Positions 32,130-39,921 of a DNA stretch of 64,000 nt are shown piece after piece (within the stretch, counting starts at the first letter, position 1; each line of letters opens with the position of its first letter). Under the pieces are notes generated by a model that saw nothing but the letters and a program-made list of their open reading frames with translations, did no database searches and was not told where the DNA came from. Origin of the DNA: an uncultured Clostridia bacterium (GTDB lineage: Bacteria; Bacillota; Clostridia; Christensenellales; Aristaeellaceae); contig CAKTZR010000005.1 in NCBI GenBank assembly GCA_934636105.1, positions 92,172 to 156,171 of the forward strand, written 5' to 3'. The position numbers and the translations under genes are program-made.

Positions 32130-33194
32130 TTATTGAATCAGCCGATAGCCCACCGAACCCGTCTCGGCCGTATCCTCCTGTTCCGGCGTGACCCAGCTGC
32201 CGATTCGCTTTTCAAACGTCCATGTTTCGCCCGCGAGCAGCTGTTCGCCCTCCTCCAGCGACGCATTGAAGCCGTCGAGCAGCAAGCCCTCCGAATCCGT
32301 CGCCCAGATACTCACATAGCCGTTGGCTTCCTCGCCGTCGTCCGCGTCCTCGGTCAACGTCGCCACAAAATAATGGTCGCGCAGTTCCGCGTCCGCGTCC
32401 TGCTCCTCGGCGACGTATTTCGGCGCTTGTTCGATGTTTAGCCAAAGCTCAAACCGTTCGGCCCGATCCATCGTTCCCGGCTCGATCTCGGCCGTCACAA
32501 CCGCCTTTCCGCCCGCCAGAATCGCCGGGCTGGCGCTGACCTCCACCGCCGATTCCATCTGTTTTCCGTCGGCATCGAAGCCGACGAGATACGCGCCGTT
32601 TACATGCAGCTCCTCCGCGCTTTCGACCAGCGCCAGCAGCATGCGCACGCCGCCCTCTCCGTCCACATCGGTCAGCGTCTGCGCCAGCAGGCGGAGCTTG
32701 CTCGTCTCGTCGGCAATCTCCCGCGCCGCCGCCTGATTCAGCGTCAGCGTTTCCGGGCTGATAGGCAGCGTCAGCCGCGCGGCGCTCATCATATCCGCCG
32801 CTTCGACCTGACGGTTTTCCTGCAATTCCTCAAGCCGCCTGGTGTGGTCGTTGCCGGCCAGCCCCAGCACCGTTGCCGTGCCGCCAAAGGCCAGCACAGC
32901 CGCCGCCAGCGCCGCGGCAATGGCCGCCGCCTTAGGCCTGCGGCGCGGCGTTTTCTCTGCGGCGCGCATCTGTCGACGAATCGCAAAGCGGTTTTCCTCG
33001 GTATGCAGCGCTTCGTCCGCGCCGCTCAACTCGGTCAAAAGCGCTTCGCACGCGTTCACCACGTCCATGTCGATGTCTTCGGGCTTTTGGCTCAGCTCCC
33101 GTTCCATTTCGTCTTCCAGCGCTTTCCGCGCGCCGTCCGCCGTCAGTTTTCCGGCCTTGACTGCGCGGCGGATCTGCTCCATTTTGTCGTTCAT
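32130..33194 (-). CDS. Membrane-anchored anti-sigma factor-like protein
   Basis: About 354 residues (8 more if the ATG at 33218, overlapping the sigma stop, is used; the chosen ATG follows AAAGGGGG). Residues 1-85 are cytoplasmic and helical, one membrane segment (AAAIAAALAAAVLAFGGTATVLGLAG, split) follows, and the rest is an extracytoplasmic beta-rich domain containing LNIEQAPKYVAEEQDADAEL and ANGYVSIWATDSEGLLLDGF with GEQLLAGETWTFEK. The G-E-x-L-x-x-G-E-T-W-T-F segment resembles the P-G-E-x-L-L-V turn of the neighbouring secreted proteins. Position after an ECF sigma gene supports an anti-sigma role; no zinc ZAS motif (HxxxCxxC) is seen. Confidence 0.7.
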   Translation of the reverse strand: MNDKMEQIRRAVKAGKLTADGARKALEDEMERELSQKPEDIDMDVVNACEALLTELSGADEALHTEENRFAIRRQMRAAEKTPRRRPKAAAIAAALAAAVLAFGGTATVLGLAGNDHTRRLEELQENRQVEAADMMSAARLTLPISPETLTLNQAAAREIADETSKLRLLAQTLTDVDGEGGVRMLLALVESAEELHVNGAYLVGFDADGKQMESAVEVSASPAILAGGKAVVTAEIEPGTMDRAERFELWLNIEQAPKYVAEEQDADAELRDHYFVATLTEDADDGEEANGYVSIWATDSEGLLLDGFNASLEEGEQLLAGETWTFEKRIGSWVTPEQEDTAETGSVGYRLIQ

Positions 33195-33214
33195 CCCGTC
33201 GCCCCCTTTCGGCT

Positions 33215-33751
33215 TCATTCACGTTCGTCTTCGGCCAATCGGCGCGCCTTTTTCCGCAGCCGCGCCAGCGCCGCCCGAATCGCGCCAACCGTCGTCTTTT
33301 CCTTTCGGGCCATTTCTTCAAAGCTCGCGCCGTTCACAAAGCGATCCCGCACAAGCCCTTTTTCCCGCTCGCTCAGCGTATCCAAAATCCGATCCAGTGT
33401 CTCCTGATTGCCGATTTTCTCCGGCAGCGCGTCGATGGCCGTCATCAACCGCTCATCCGAAACAACCGTTTCGCCGTCCAGCGCCACGTGCCGCTTCTGC
33501 CGCCTGCGATAGGTGTTCAGTTCTGTCATCAGGCGATGGCGGCAGGTTTTAAACAGCCACGCTTCAACATACGGCGCGTCCTTCAGCTGGTCATAGGCTT
33601 CGCAGGCTTTCAGAAACGTCTTCTGGATGCTGTCGTCCACCATGTCGCGATATTCCGGCCGATGCTGCACTGCGTTCAGGCTGGCGCGTTCCAGCTTCAC
33701 CGCGTATTTCGCGTAAAGCGATTCGATAAACGCTTCTTTTTCCCGCTCCAT
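33215..33751 (-). CDS. ECF-type RNA polymerase sigma factor
   Basis: A 178-residue sigma-70-family protein with only regions 2 and 4. Region 2 spans about residues 8-85 (YRDMVDDSIQKTFLKACEAYDQLKDAPYVEAWLFKTCRHRL, split), and region 4 about 118-170 (LSEREKGLVRDRFVNGASFEEMARKEKTTVGAIRAALARL, split), with the helix-turn-helix at FEEMARKEKTTVGAIRAAL. It directs transcription of a small regulon, probably including the flanking secreted-protein genes. Its stop overlaps the next gene's upstream ATG. The regulated promoter sequence was not identified. Confidence 0.9.
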   Translation of the reverse strand: MEREKEAFIESLYAKYAVKLERASLNAVQHRPEYRDMVDDSIQKTFLKACEAYDQLKDAPYVEAWLFKTCRHRLMTELNTYRRRQKRHVALDGETVVSDERLMTAIDALPEKIGNQETLDRILDTLSEREKGLVRDRFVNGASFEEMARKEKTTVGAIRAALARLRKKARRLAEDERE

Positions 33752-33832
33752 CGCCGTTCACGCTCCATCCTTTGCCCTTCTGTCTGTATAGCGCGCGGCG
33801 CACCCAAAAAGTACGCTTTTTTCAAATTTTTA

Positions 33833-34597
33833 TCAGTTGTTTTTTACCTGATATGCCCACGCTTCGCATACCGCGTCCGCGCCGATTTTCAGCGTCGCGC
33901 CGTCCTCCAGTTTCTTGCGCCAAACGACCGTGCTGCCCGGCAGAAGCCCCATGTCCTCCGTGCTGTAAGCGCTTTGCAGCTGCATATCCAAAATCTGTCC
34001 GTCCGCATCCTCGACCGTCGCGCCGCAGATCGCGCCGAAAAGCGTTTCCTCCGTCGTGTTCGTCAGCTCCACGCAGAGGTATTGCCCCTCTGTCCACGCG
34101 CGAACGCCGTCCAGCGCCACCCAGCGCGTATAGGCGCGCGCGTTCGTCTCCACGCTGATTTCAACGGAGGCCACCTTGCTGATGTCCTTCGTGAAATCGT
34201 ACATCCATTCGCTGACCAGCAGCGTTTCGCCCGGCTCCACCACGTCGGGCAGATGGCTGGCGTATCGCTCCTCGTGCAGCGCTTTTCCGCCCGCATTCTT
34301 GGCCGTCATCTGGATGGATTGAATCGGCAGGCGCTGGCTGCTCGTGTTGCGCAGCACCGCATAGACATGCGCTTCCGCCGCATAGTCGTTTTCCAGCATC
34401 ACGCCGTATTTTTCAACGGTCAGCCGTTCGTCCGAACAGGTGACGGGCACCTTTTCGGGCACGCTTTGTTCGGCGCTGCTGCCGTCGTCCATCACCTGCA
34501 TCCAAATCGGTTTGAGAAAGTCCAGCCCATCGGCCGTGGCCGATGCGCCGCCCAGCAGCAGGCCTGCCGCCAGCAGCAGACAAAATTTTTTCTTCAT
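33833..34597 (-). CDS. Secreted protein, member B of the sigma-linked paralog family
   Basis: A 254-residue exported protein (signal peptide 1-22, SATA/DG). Two tandem beta-rich repeats follow: VLRNTSSQRLPIQSIQMTAK with VVEPGETLLVSEWMYDF, and CVELTNTTEETLFGAICGAT with LLPGSTVVWRKKL. Each has the N-(T/V)-(S/T) turn, a D/A-x-G-x-x-L strand and a P-G-E/S-T turn, as in the proteins at 34663 and 31173. This looks like intragenic duplication followed by gene duplication. Directly upstream of the sigma gene. Function unknown. Confidence 0.78.
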   Translation of the reverse strand: MKKKFCLLLAAGLLLGGASATADGLDFLKPIWMQVMDDGSSAEQSVPEKVPVTCSDERLTVEKYGVMLENDYAAEAHVYAVLRNTSSQRLPIQSIQMTAKNAGGKALHEERYASHLPDVVEPGETLLVSEWMYDFTKDISKVASVEISVETNARAYTRWVALDGVRAWTEGQYLCVELTNTTEETLFGAICGATVEDADGQILDMQLQSAYSTEDMGLLPGSTVVWRKKLEDGATLKIGADAVCEAWAYQVKNN

Positions 34598-34662
34598 AAT
34601 TTGCTCCTGCCAAAAAGCGGCTAAGCAGCTTTGGGCCGCCGAGCCGCCTGTATTTTTGATGA

Positions 34663-35451
34663 TTAATCCAGCTCGTGCAGCGCGTAAACGGTCGCGTTGC
34701 CCTCGTTCAGGCTGGTGTCATTGGCGTAATCCCTCGCGTTGGCACGCAGGATCATCGTGCTGCCGGGGAACACGCCCACGGCGTTGCCCGTGCCGATCTC
34801 ACTGATATCCAGCAGATTGCCATCCGCATCGTCCATCACAGCTACCGCATCGATGCCGTAGATATCCGTATCCAGCGTGTTCTCCACCAGCGCATAAACG
34901 ATACCATCCATCACAACGCCCTGCGCGTCGATCTTCTGGTATTCCGTATAGCTGCTCGTCTCGGTTTCCACCGTCACCGCGAAGGACGCGATTTCCTCAA
35001 TCGGGGTATCGAAGCCATAGAACCAGTCCCAAACGAACATGCTGTCGCCGTTCTCCACCATGTCCGGCGCGCAGTTGGAATAGGTTTCCTCCTCCACGAC
35101 CTCGCCCGCCGCGTTCAGCGCCGAAACGGTCGCGCTTCTGGGATAGAGCGTGCGGCCGCTGACGTTCTTGACCTCGATCATCACGTTCGCTTCCTTGGAA
35201 TACTTGTCCTCGCGCACAAACGCGGAGGAGCGCACCTTCTCAAAGAACGGATCGTCGATCTTCACCGGCTGGCCGAAGCTGTTGTCGTCCTCGCTCTGGG
35301 CCACCGGTTCCGGTTGTGCGGTCTGCTCCTGCACCGCGTTGTTTTTCAATCTGCCGGTGAAATCCTTGAGGCTGCTCGATTCCTCGGCCACCGCAAACGC
35401 CGCGCTCAGGCTCATCGCCGTGACAAGCGCCAGAGAAACCCACTTTTTCAT
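34663..35451 (-). CDS. Secreted protein, member A of the sigma-linked paralog family
   Basis: A 262-residue exported protein. ATG 35451 follows GGAAGG and gives a signal peptide (1-20, VA/EESS); an upstream extension of 22 codons is open but lacks these features. Residues about 75-165 (MIEVKNVSGRTLYPRSATVS, ALNAAGEVVEEETYSN, MVENGDSMFVWDWFYGFD) and 180-262 (ALVENTLDTDIYGIDAVAVM, VFPGSTMILRANARDYA) are two related beta modules. The WDWFYGFDTPIEEIASFAVTVET segment aligns with SEWMYDFTKDISKVASVEISVET of member B, which shows close paralogy. First gene after the rplA terminator. Confidence 0.78.
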   Translation of the reverse strand: MKKWVSLALVTAMSLSAAFAVAEESSSLKDFTGRLKNNAVQEQTAQPEPVAQSEDDNSFGQPVKIDDPFFEKVRSSAFVREDKYSKEANVMIEVKNVSGRTLYPRSATVSALNAAGEVVEEETYSNCAPDMVENGDSMFVWDWFYGFDTPIEEIASFAVTVETETSSYTEYQKIDAQGVVMDGIVYALVENTLDTDIYGIDAVAVMDDADGNLLDISEIGTGNAVGVFPGSTMILRANARDYANDTSLNEGNATVYALHELD

Positions 35452-35514
35452 TGTCCACACCTTCCTTGTGAAAAAATTTCTTTTCTTTAGGATATCACCG
35501 CCGCATGGCCGTGT

Positions 35515-35554
35515 CAATCCAAAAAACTCCGCACAGAGCGAATCTGTACGGAGT
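35515..35554 (-). terminator. Intrinsic terminator after rplA
   Basis: Minus strand: ACTCCGTACAG-ATTCG-CTCTGTGCGGAGT followed by TTTTTTGG, starting 19 bp after the rplA stop. It ends the rpmG-to-rplA transcript before the inserted block. Confidence 0.9.
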
Positions 35555-35572
35555 CAGCGTTCTATTTTGAAA

Positions 35573-36262
35573 TTAGAACTTGAGCGGGTTGACCTTCACG
35601 CCCGGGCCCATCGTGGAAGACAGGACGACGGAGCGCAGGTAGATGCCCTTCGCCGCGGCCGGCTTGGCGCGGTTGATGGCGCTCATCAGCGCGTTCAGGT
35701 TGGCGGTCAGCTGCTCGGCGGTGAAGGACTTCTTGCCGATCGGGCAGTGGATGATCGCCTGCTTGTCCAGACGATACTCAACTTTACCAGCCTTGATCTC
35801 GTTGATGGCCTTCGCCACATCCATGGTGACGGTGCCGCTCTTCGGGTTCGGCATGAGACCCTTCGGGCCGAGGACGCGGCCCAGACGGCCGACAACGCCC
35901 ATCATGTTCGGGGTCGCGACGACAACATCGAAGTCGAACCAGTTTTCACCCTGGATCTTCGCAACCAGCTCCTCAGCGCCGACGTAATCAGCGCCGGCTT
36001 CCTCGGCGGCCTTGGCCTGCTCGCCCTTGGCGAACACGAGGACGCGGACCTTCTTGCCGGTGCCGTGCGGCAGCACGACAGCGCCGCGGACCTGCTGATC
36101 GGCCTGACGCGGATCAACGCCCAGACGCACGGAAATCTCCATGGTCTCGTCGAACTTGGTCTTCGCGGTCTGCAGGGCGAGCTTCACGGCCTCGTCCGGA
36201 TCATACAGCTTGTTGCTTTCGATGAGCTTCGCGCTCTCGAGATACTTCTTGCCATGCTTCAT
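35573..36262 (-). CDS. rplA: 50S ribosomal protein L1
   Basis: A 229-residue L1, which forms the mobile L1 stalk at the ribosomal E site. Landmarks: KHGKKYLESAKLIESNKLYDPDEAV at the start, RLGVDPRQADQQVRGAVVLPHGTGK, GVVGRLGRVLGPKGLMPNPKSGTVT and KGIYLRSVVLSSTMGPGVKV at the end. SD AAGGAGG. Follows rplK by 107 bp; a terminator follows. Confidence 0.98.
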   Translation of the reverse strand: MKHGKKYLESAKLIESNKLYDPDEAVKLALQTAKTKFDETMEISVRLGVDPRQADQQVRGAVVLPHGTGKKVRVLVFAKGEQAKAAEEAGADYVGAEELVAKIQGENWFDFDVVVATPNMMGVVGRLGRVLGPKGLMPNPKSGTVTMDVAKAINEIKAGKVEYRLDKQAIIHCPIGKKSFTAEQLTANLNALMSAINRAKPAAAKGIYLRSVVLSSTMGPGVKVNPLKF

Positions 36263-36369
36263 AGTTTATGTTCCTCCTTGTGGTACAAACGGCTTCAAAT
36301 CCTCCCACAGTTTCCGGCCTGCTTGTCAGCAAGCCGCCTCGCGCGGGCTTCCGCGCTTTTCACCGCCTA

Positions 36370-36798
36370 TCAGGCGTCGGCGACAGTCACGCCCATGGAG
36401 CGGGCGGTACCCTTGACCATGCTCATCGCAGCCTCGATGCTGGCGGCGTTGAGGTCGGGCATCTTCTTCTCGGCAATCTCGCGGACCTGCGCCTGCGTGA
36501 GCTGGCCGACCTTGGTCTTGTTGGGCTTGCCGCTGCCGGACTCAAGGCCCAGCGCCTTCTTGATGAGCACCGGGACCGGCGGGGTCTTGGTGATGAAGGT
36601 GAAGGAACGGTCGGAGTAGACGGTGATGACGACCGGGATGATCAGGCCGACATCGTTCTTGGTGCGCTCGTTGAACTCCTTGCAGAAGCCCGGAATATTG
36701 ACACCGTGCTGACCGAGCGCCGGGCCGATCGGCGGCGCAGGATTGGCCTTACCGGCCTGCACCTGCAGCTTAATCATGCCAGTTACTTTCTTAGCCAT
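36370..36798 (-). CDS. rplK: 50S ribosomal protein L11
   Basis: A 142-residue L11, beginning AKKVTGMIKLQVQAGKANPAPPIGPALGQHGVNI, with the proline-rich switch helix region intact and the C-terminal rRNA-binding domain (FTFITKTPPVPVLIKKALGLESGSGKPNKT). Part of the GTPase-associated centre. ATG 36798 follows GAGGAGG; the six-codon upstream extension is not needed. The 175-bp leader after nusG contains two hairpins that may take part in L1 autoregulation. Confidence 0.98.
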   Translation of the reverse strand: MAKKVTGMIKLQVQAGKANPAPPIGPALGQHGVNIPGFCKEFNERTKNDVGLIIPVVITVYSDRSFTFITKTPPVPVLIKKALGLESGSGKPNKTKVGQLTQAQVREIAEKKMPDLNAASIEAAMSMVKGTARSMGVTVADA

Positions 36799-36973
36799 GG
36801 TAATAATCCTCCTCAATCTGTGGTCACGCGGAACAAAATGTTCCTCCCACGTCCGGCCTGCCCGCTAAAAAAGCAGACCGGGCTGACGCTCATGCCCTGC
36901 GGGCGTGAGCCTTTTCAACAACCGGAGACCATGCTCCGGGGGTTGTCCGTTTCGTCTTTCCGACGCGGCCGCC
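36799..36973 (-). promoter_or_regulatory. Leader between nusG and rplK with hairpins
   Basis: On the minus strand ACAACCCCCGGAG-N7-CTCCGGTTGTT (36908-36945) and GGCTCACGCCCGC-AGGGC-ATGAGCGTCAGCC (36880-36915) can form stems. No T-run follows, so they are not plain terminators. This is where an L1-binding regulatory site is expected, but no specific motif was confirmed. Confidence 0.4.
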
Positions 36974-37495
36974 TTACAGGCGCTCCACCTCGGAAATGTC
37001 ATACTCCACCGTCGTCTTGCGGTTGAGGATCTCGATGGAGACCTTGACCTTGTGTTCCTCGGCGTTGATCTCCTCGACCGTGCCGATGGCGTTCTCCACG
37101 CTTCCGGTCTTGATTCGGACGTTGTCGCCCGGCTCAAGGTCGATGCGGATGGTGCCCTGGCAGCTGGTCATTCGCTCATATTCCTCGTCCGTCAGCGGAA
37201 TCGGCTCGCTTCCCGGGCCGACGAAGCCGGTCACGCCGCGCGTGTTGCGCACGACGTACCACGTTTCCGTCGTCTTGATCATCTTGACCAGGACGTAGCC
37301 GGGAAAGAGCTTATGCTGAATGGTATGAGGCTTGCCATTGCGGATCTCGACGACTTCCTCAATCGGCACGGTGACTTCCTGAATCAGGTCGCCCATGCCG
37401 TTGTTTTCCACCGTCTTGACGAGATCGTTGGCGACTTTGTTTTCATAACCCGAATAGGTATGCACAACATACCAAAGGGCCTTCTCGTCCGCCAT
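36974..37495 (-). CDS. nusG: Transcription termination/antitermination factor NusG
   Basis: A 173-residue NusG. The NGN domain has LWYVVHTYSGYENKVANDL and KLFPGYVLVKMIKTTETWYVVRNTRGVTGFVG (split), and the C-terminal KOW domain has LEPGDNVRIKTGSVENAIGTVEEI. It binds RNA polymerase and couples transcription with translation or Rho. Downstream of secE by 23 bp with SD GGAGGG. Confidence 0.98.
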   Translation of the reverse strand: MADEKALWYVVHTYSGYENKVANDLVKTVENNGMGDLIQEVTVPIEEVVEIRNGKPHTIQHKLFPGYVLVKMIKTTETWYVVRNTRGVTGFVGPGSEPIPLTDEEYERMTSCQGTIRIDLEPGDNVRIKTGSVENAIGTVEEINAEEHKVKVSIEILNRKTTVEYDISEVERL

Positions 37496-37518
37496 GTTAA
37501 CCCTCCTGTGGTCAGGTC

Positions 37519-37782
37519 TTACAGCTCAATGAGCTTCTTGACCAGGAACGAGGAACCGGTATCCAGCAGACCGACGACAATCGCCAGCACCACGACAAAC
37601 GCGATGACGACGATCGAGTAATTGATGAGATCCTTCTTGGACGGCCACGCGACCTTCTTCAGCTCGGCGACCATGTTCTTGAACGCACCGGAAATGCGGC
37701 CAGGCAGGGCGACGATCCAATTCTTCGCGCGGGTGAAGAAACCGGGCTTTTCGGTGTTCTTCGCGCCTTTGGTTTCAGACAT
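37519..37782 (-). CDS. secE: Preprotein translocase subunit SecE
   Basis: An 87-residue single-span SecE. The C-terminal half carries the conserved amphipathic segment FKNMVAELKKVAWPSKKDLI and the membrane helix YSIVVIAFVVVLAIVVGLLDTG. It clamps SecY in the translocon. ATG 37782 is chosen because AAGGA lies ten bases before it; the GTG three codons upstream is too close to the SD. Confidence 0.96.
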   Translation of the reverse strand: MSETKGAKNTEKPGFFTRAKNWIVALPGRISGAFKNMVAELKKVAWPSKKDLINYSIVVIAFVVVLAIVVGLLDTGSSFLVKKLIEL

Positions 37783-37816
37783 CTCTTTCACATCCTTGTC
37801 CGTCTTGTCGCGTGAA

Positions 37817-37981
37817 TTAGCGGGTTTCCTTATGAACCGTGTGCTTCTTGCAGAAACGGCAGTACTTGCTCATTTCGATACGGTCCGGGTTGTTGCGCTT
37901 ATTCTTCATCGTGTTGTAATTACGTTGCTTGCACTCCGTGCAGGCCAGCGTGATCTTCACGCGCACACCAGCAGCAGCCAT
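37817..37981 (-). CDS. rpmG: 50S ribosomal protein L33
   Basis: A 54-residue L33 (AGVRVKITLACTECKQRNY, NNPDRIEMSKYCRFCKKHTVHKE). Both CxxC pairs are present, so this is the zinc-binding (C+) form. SD AGGAGG six bases upstream of ATG 37981. First gene of the rpmG-secE-nusG-rplK-rplA operon. Confidence 0.97.
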   Translation of the reverse strand: MAAAGVRVKITLACTECKQRNYNTMKNKRNNPDRIEMSKYCRFCKKHTVHKETR

Positions 37982-38038
37982 ACAAGACACCTCCTTCTCA
38001 AAAAGCGGACTTCTTTTGTCCGTTAAACATGCTTGCAT

Positions 38039-38067
38039 ATTGTACACCTGTCGGCTATGCTTGTCAA
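38039..38067 (-). promoter_or_regulatory. Promoter of the rpmG-secE-nusG-rplK-rplA operon
   Basis: Minus strand: TTGACA (38067-38062), 17-bp spacer, TACAAT (38044-38039), 58 bp before rpmG. Near-perfect consensus, fitting a highly expressed operon. Confidence 0.92.
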
Positions 38068-38170
38068 CCGTTTTTTGCAAGTTTTTTTAATTAGTTCTGG
38101 TCTCCTCCCGTTTTCTCTCGTTTTCTCCCGTTTTCTCCGTTTTTCAGCCTCGGCAGGTCAAAAAATCCAG

Positions 38171-38205
38171 ATAGAAAAAGGCCCGGCGCGCGTCGCGCCG
38201 GGCCT
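38171..38205 (-). terminator. Intrinsic terminator of the argS operon
   Basis: AGGCCCGGCGCG-CGT-CGCGCCGGGCCT is a perfect 12-bp stem followed on the minus strand by TTTTTCTAT, directly after the last gene of the argS run. Confidence 0.92.
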
Positions 38206-38209
38206 GTCC

Positions 38210-38707
38210 TTATTCAAAAACCGCGTTCAATCCGAGCGCGTAAAGCGCGCTTTCGTCGGTCTCTGCAATCAGCATGTAGACATGCTCGCCGCTCTGCGCA
38301 CAGAGCATCGCGTTTTCGCCGCCGACGGCGTAAATCGCATCCAGCGAACCGAGGACAAAGCCGGTGACAAGCTGCGCCTGCCAATTCTCCGCCTTGAGCC
38401 GCTCAACATAAGCCGCCGGGCTGGCAGTCACGGCCTGCGCCTGCGTGCCGTCCTCCAGCTGATAGGTTCGGATCAGCACGTCGCAGACCCTGCCGCCCAT
38501 CCGCACGCTTTGCCGGCTCTCGTCCGTCAGCGTGCCGACGCTGAGCGCCAGCGTTCCGGTTGCCGCCGGAGTTTCCTCCCCAGTCTCCCCAGCCAGCTGA
38601 TAGACCATCGTGCCGTAAAACACCGCGCAGAGAATCAGCGCGCAGACCGCGCCCAAAAGCGTCACCAGCGTGCCGACCAGCCGATTGCGTTTCTTTTTGG
38701 CCTTCAT
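38210..38707 (-). CDS. Membrane-anchored hypothetical protein
   Basis: A 165-residue protein: a basic start (MKAKKKRNRLVG), one membrane segment (LVTLLGAVCALILCAVFYGTMVYQL), then an extracytoplasmic domain of about 125 residues with no recognised family (VRMGGRVCDVLIRTYQLEDG, AYVERLKAENWQAQLVTGFV). ATG 38707 overlaps the upstream stop (ATGA); a long upstream open frame is a shadow of the neighbour. Last gene of argS-ATPase-membrane protein-this gene. The tight coupling suggests it works with the membrane protein before it. Function unknown. Confidence 0.75.
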   Translation of the reverse strand: MKAKKKRNRLVGTLVTLLGAVCALILCAVFYGTMVYQLAGETGEETPAATGTLALSVGTLTDESRQSVRMGGRVCDVLIRTYQLEDGTQAQAVTASPAAYVERLKAENWQAQLVTGFVLGSLDAIYAVGGENAMLCAQSGEHVYMLIAETDESALYALGLNAVFE

Positions 38708-39921
38708 GTTTCCGCCTTTCTGCCCGGAATCGCCATGCTCACCGCCGCAAACACCGTCACGCACAGCGCCCGATAGGTGAAGAACGCATGCTCCGCCGAA
38801 TGGTTGAGCAGCACCATGTACCACCCAAAAGGCAGCAGTGCGCAAAACAGATACGGCGCAAGCCGCTTCATGCCCTTCCGCTTTCCGCCGCGCATCCACA
38901 TCAGCGCGCAGACCGCCAGCACGCCCAGCAGCATCAGCACCGTCAGCGGGTTGAACATGATCCGCAGATTCTCCTGCACACCGGTCGTCAGCGCCAGCTC
39001 CACGCCGCTGTCATCCACTGCGCCGAGCCGATTGCCCATCGCGCTCCCGGCCTCCGCAAACACATTCTGCCCGGTCAGCAGCGCCGCCATGAGCCATTTT
39101 CCGCTCCACAGCCCCGCATAGCCGACACCCCAGCCTACGCAGGGGCGCACAAAATCCAACGCGCCAAACGGCTTTTTCTGCTTCTGCCGGAGCGCAATCA
39201 GCAGCGCCAGCGGCAATCCAAGCGTCGCGATGGGATAGGTCAGAAAATCAATGAAGCTGGTCAGCATGCCGACCGCCATGAAAAACAGGGAATCGTTCAG
39301 CCGCCCGTCCGTTTCAAGCAGCACGGCCATCGCACCGAAAGCCGCATAAAACGCCGTCGAATATTGCAGCGACTGCATCACCGCCGCCGGGCACAGGCTC
39401 GCATAGGCCGCAAACAGCGCCAGCACATGCCGCGAAAGCCCGTGCCGAACCATCAGCGCCGCGACCAGCAGCACCAGCGCAAGCTGGGCATACATGTTCA
39501 GCACGCGGATGGAGTTCAGGTTCATGACCATCAGCAGCGGCTTGAGCGCGACCAGATAGCCGTGCCAATACCGCGCGTAGGATTCCGTCGGCACATCCTC
39601 GCCATCCAGATAGCTCATCAGCGTGCCGATGGTCTCGCCGCCCGCAAAATGCCGCGCCGTCATCGCGCTTTCCACCGGGTTTTCCGTCGTCAGCACGGCG
39701 TTGCCGATCATGATCGCATCCGTGAAATCATCCAGCCTGCTGGCGTGATAGCCGTCGATCACCTCGTATCGAAGCCCTTCGTCCGCCAGCGTCTGCACCG
39801 ATTCGCGCACATTCTCCCAGACCGTTTCCGCCGGGATGGCATATACCGCGATCATCAGCAGCGCTGCAAGCAGAACGCCGCCCGCCAGCATCAGCGCGCC
39901 CTTGAGGATCGTCTTTTTCAT
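38704..39921 (-). CDS. Polytopic membrane protein of unknown function
   Basis: A 405-residue protein with an N-terminal membrane segment (residues 8-28), a large outside loop of about 100 residues (VWENVRESVQTLADEGLRYE, DDFTDAIMIGNAVLTTEN, ESYARYWHGYLVALKPLLMV) and about eight further segments. The layout (TM1, large outside loop with charged and aromatic residues, then many TMs) recalls lipid-linked-sugar GT-C enzymes or O-antigen-type proteins, but no diagnostic motif was found. Its ATG overlaps the ATPase stop (ATGA), so the two are translationally coupled. Confidence 0.7.
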   Translation of the reverse strand: MKKTILKGALMLAGGVLLAALLMIAVYAIPAETVWENVRESVQTLADEGLRYEVIDGYHASRLDDFTDAIMIGNAVLTTENPVESAMTARHFAGGETIGTLMSYLDGEDVPTESYARYWHGYLVALKPLLMVMNLNSIRVLNMYAQLALVLLVAALMVRHGLSRHVLALFAAYASLCPAAVMQSLQYSTAFYAAFGAMAVLLETDGRLNDSLFFMAVGMLTSFIDFLTYPIATLGLPLALLIALRQKQKKPFGALDFVRPCVGWGVGYAGLWSGKWLMAALLTGQNVFAEAGSAMGNRLGAVDDSGVELALTTGVQENLRIMFNPLTVLMLLGVLAVCALMWMRGGKRKGMKRLAPYLFCALLPFGWYMVLLNHSAEHAFFTYRALCVTVFAAVSMAIPGRKAET

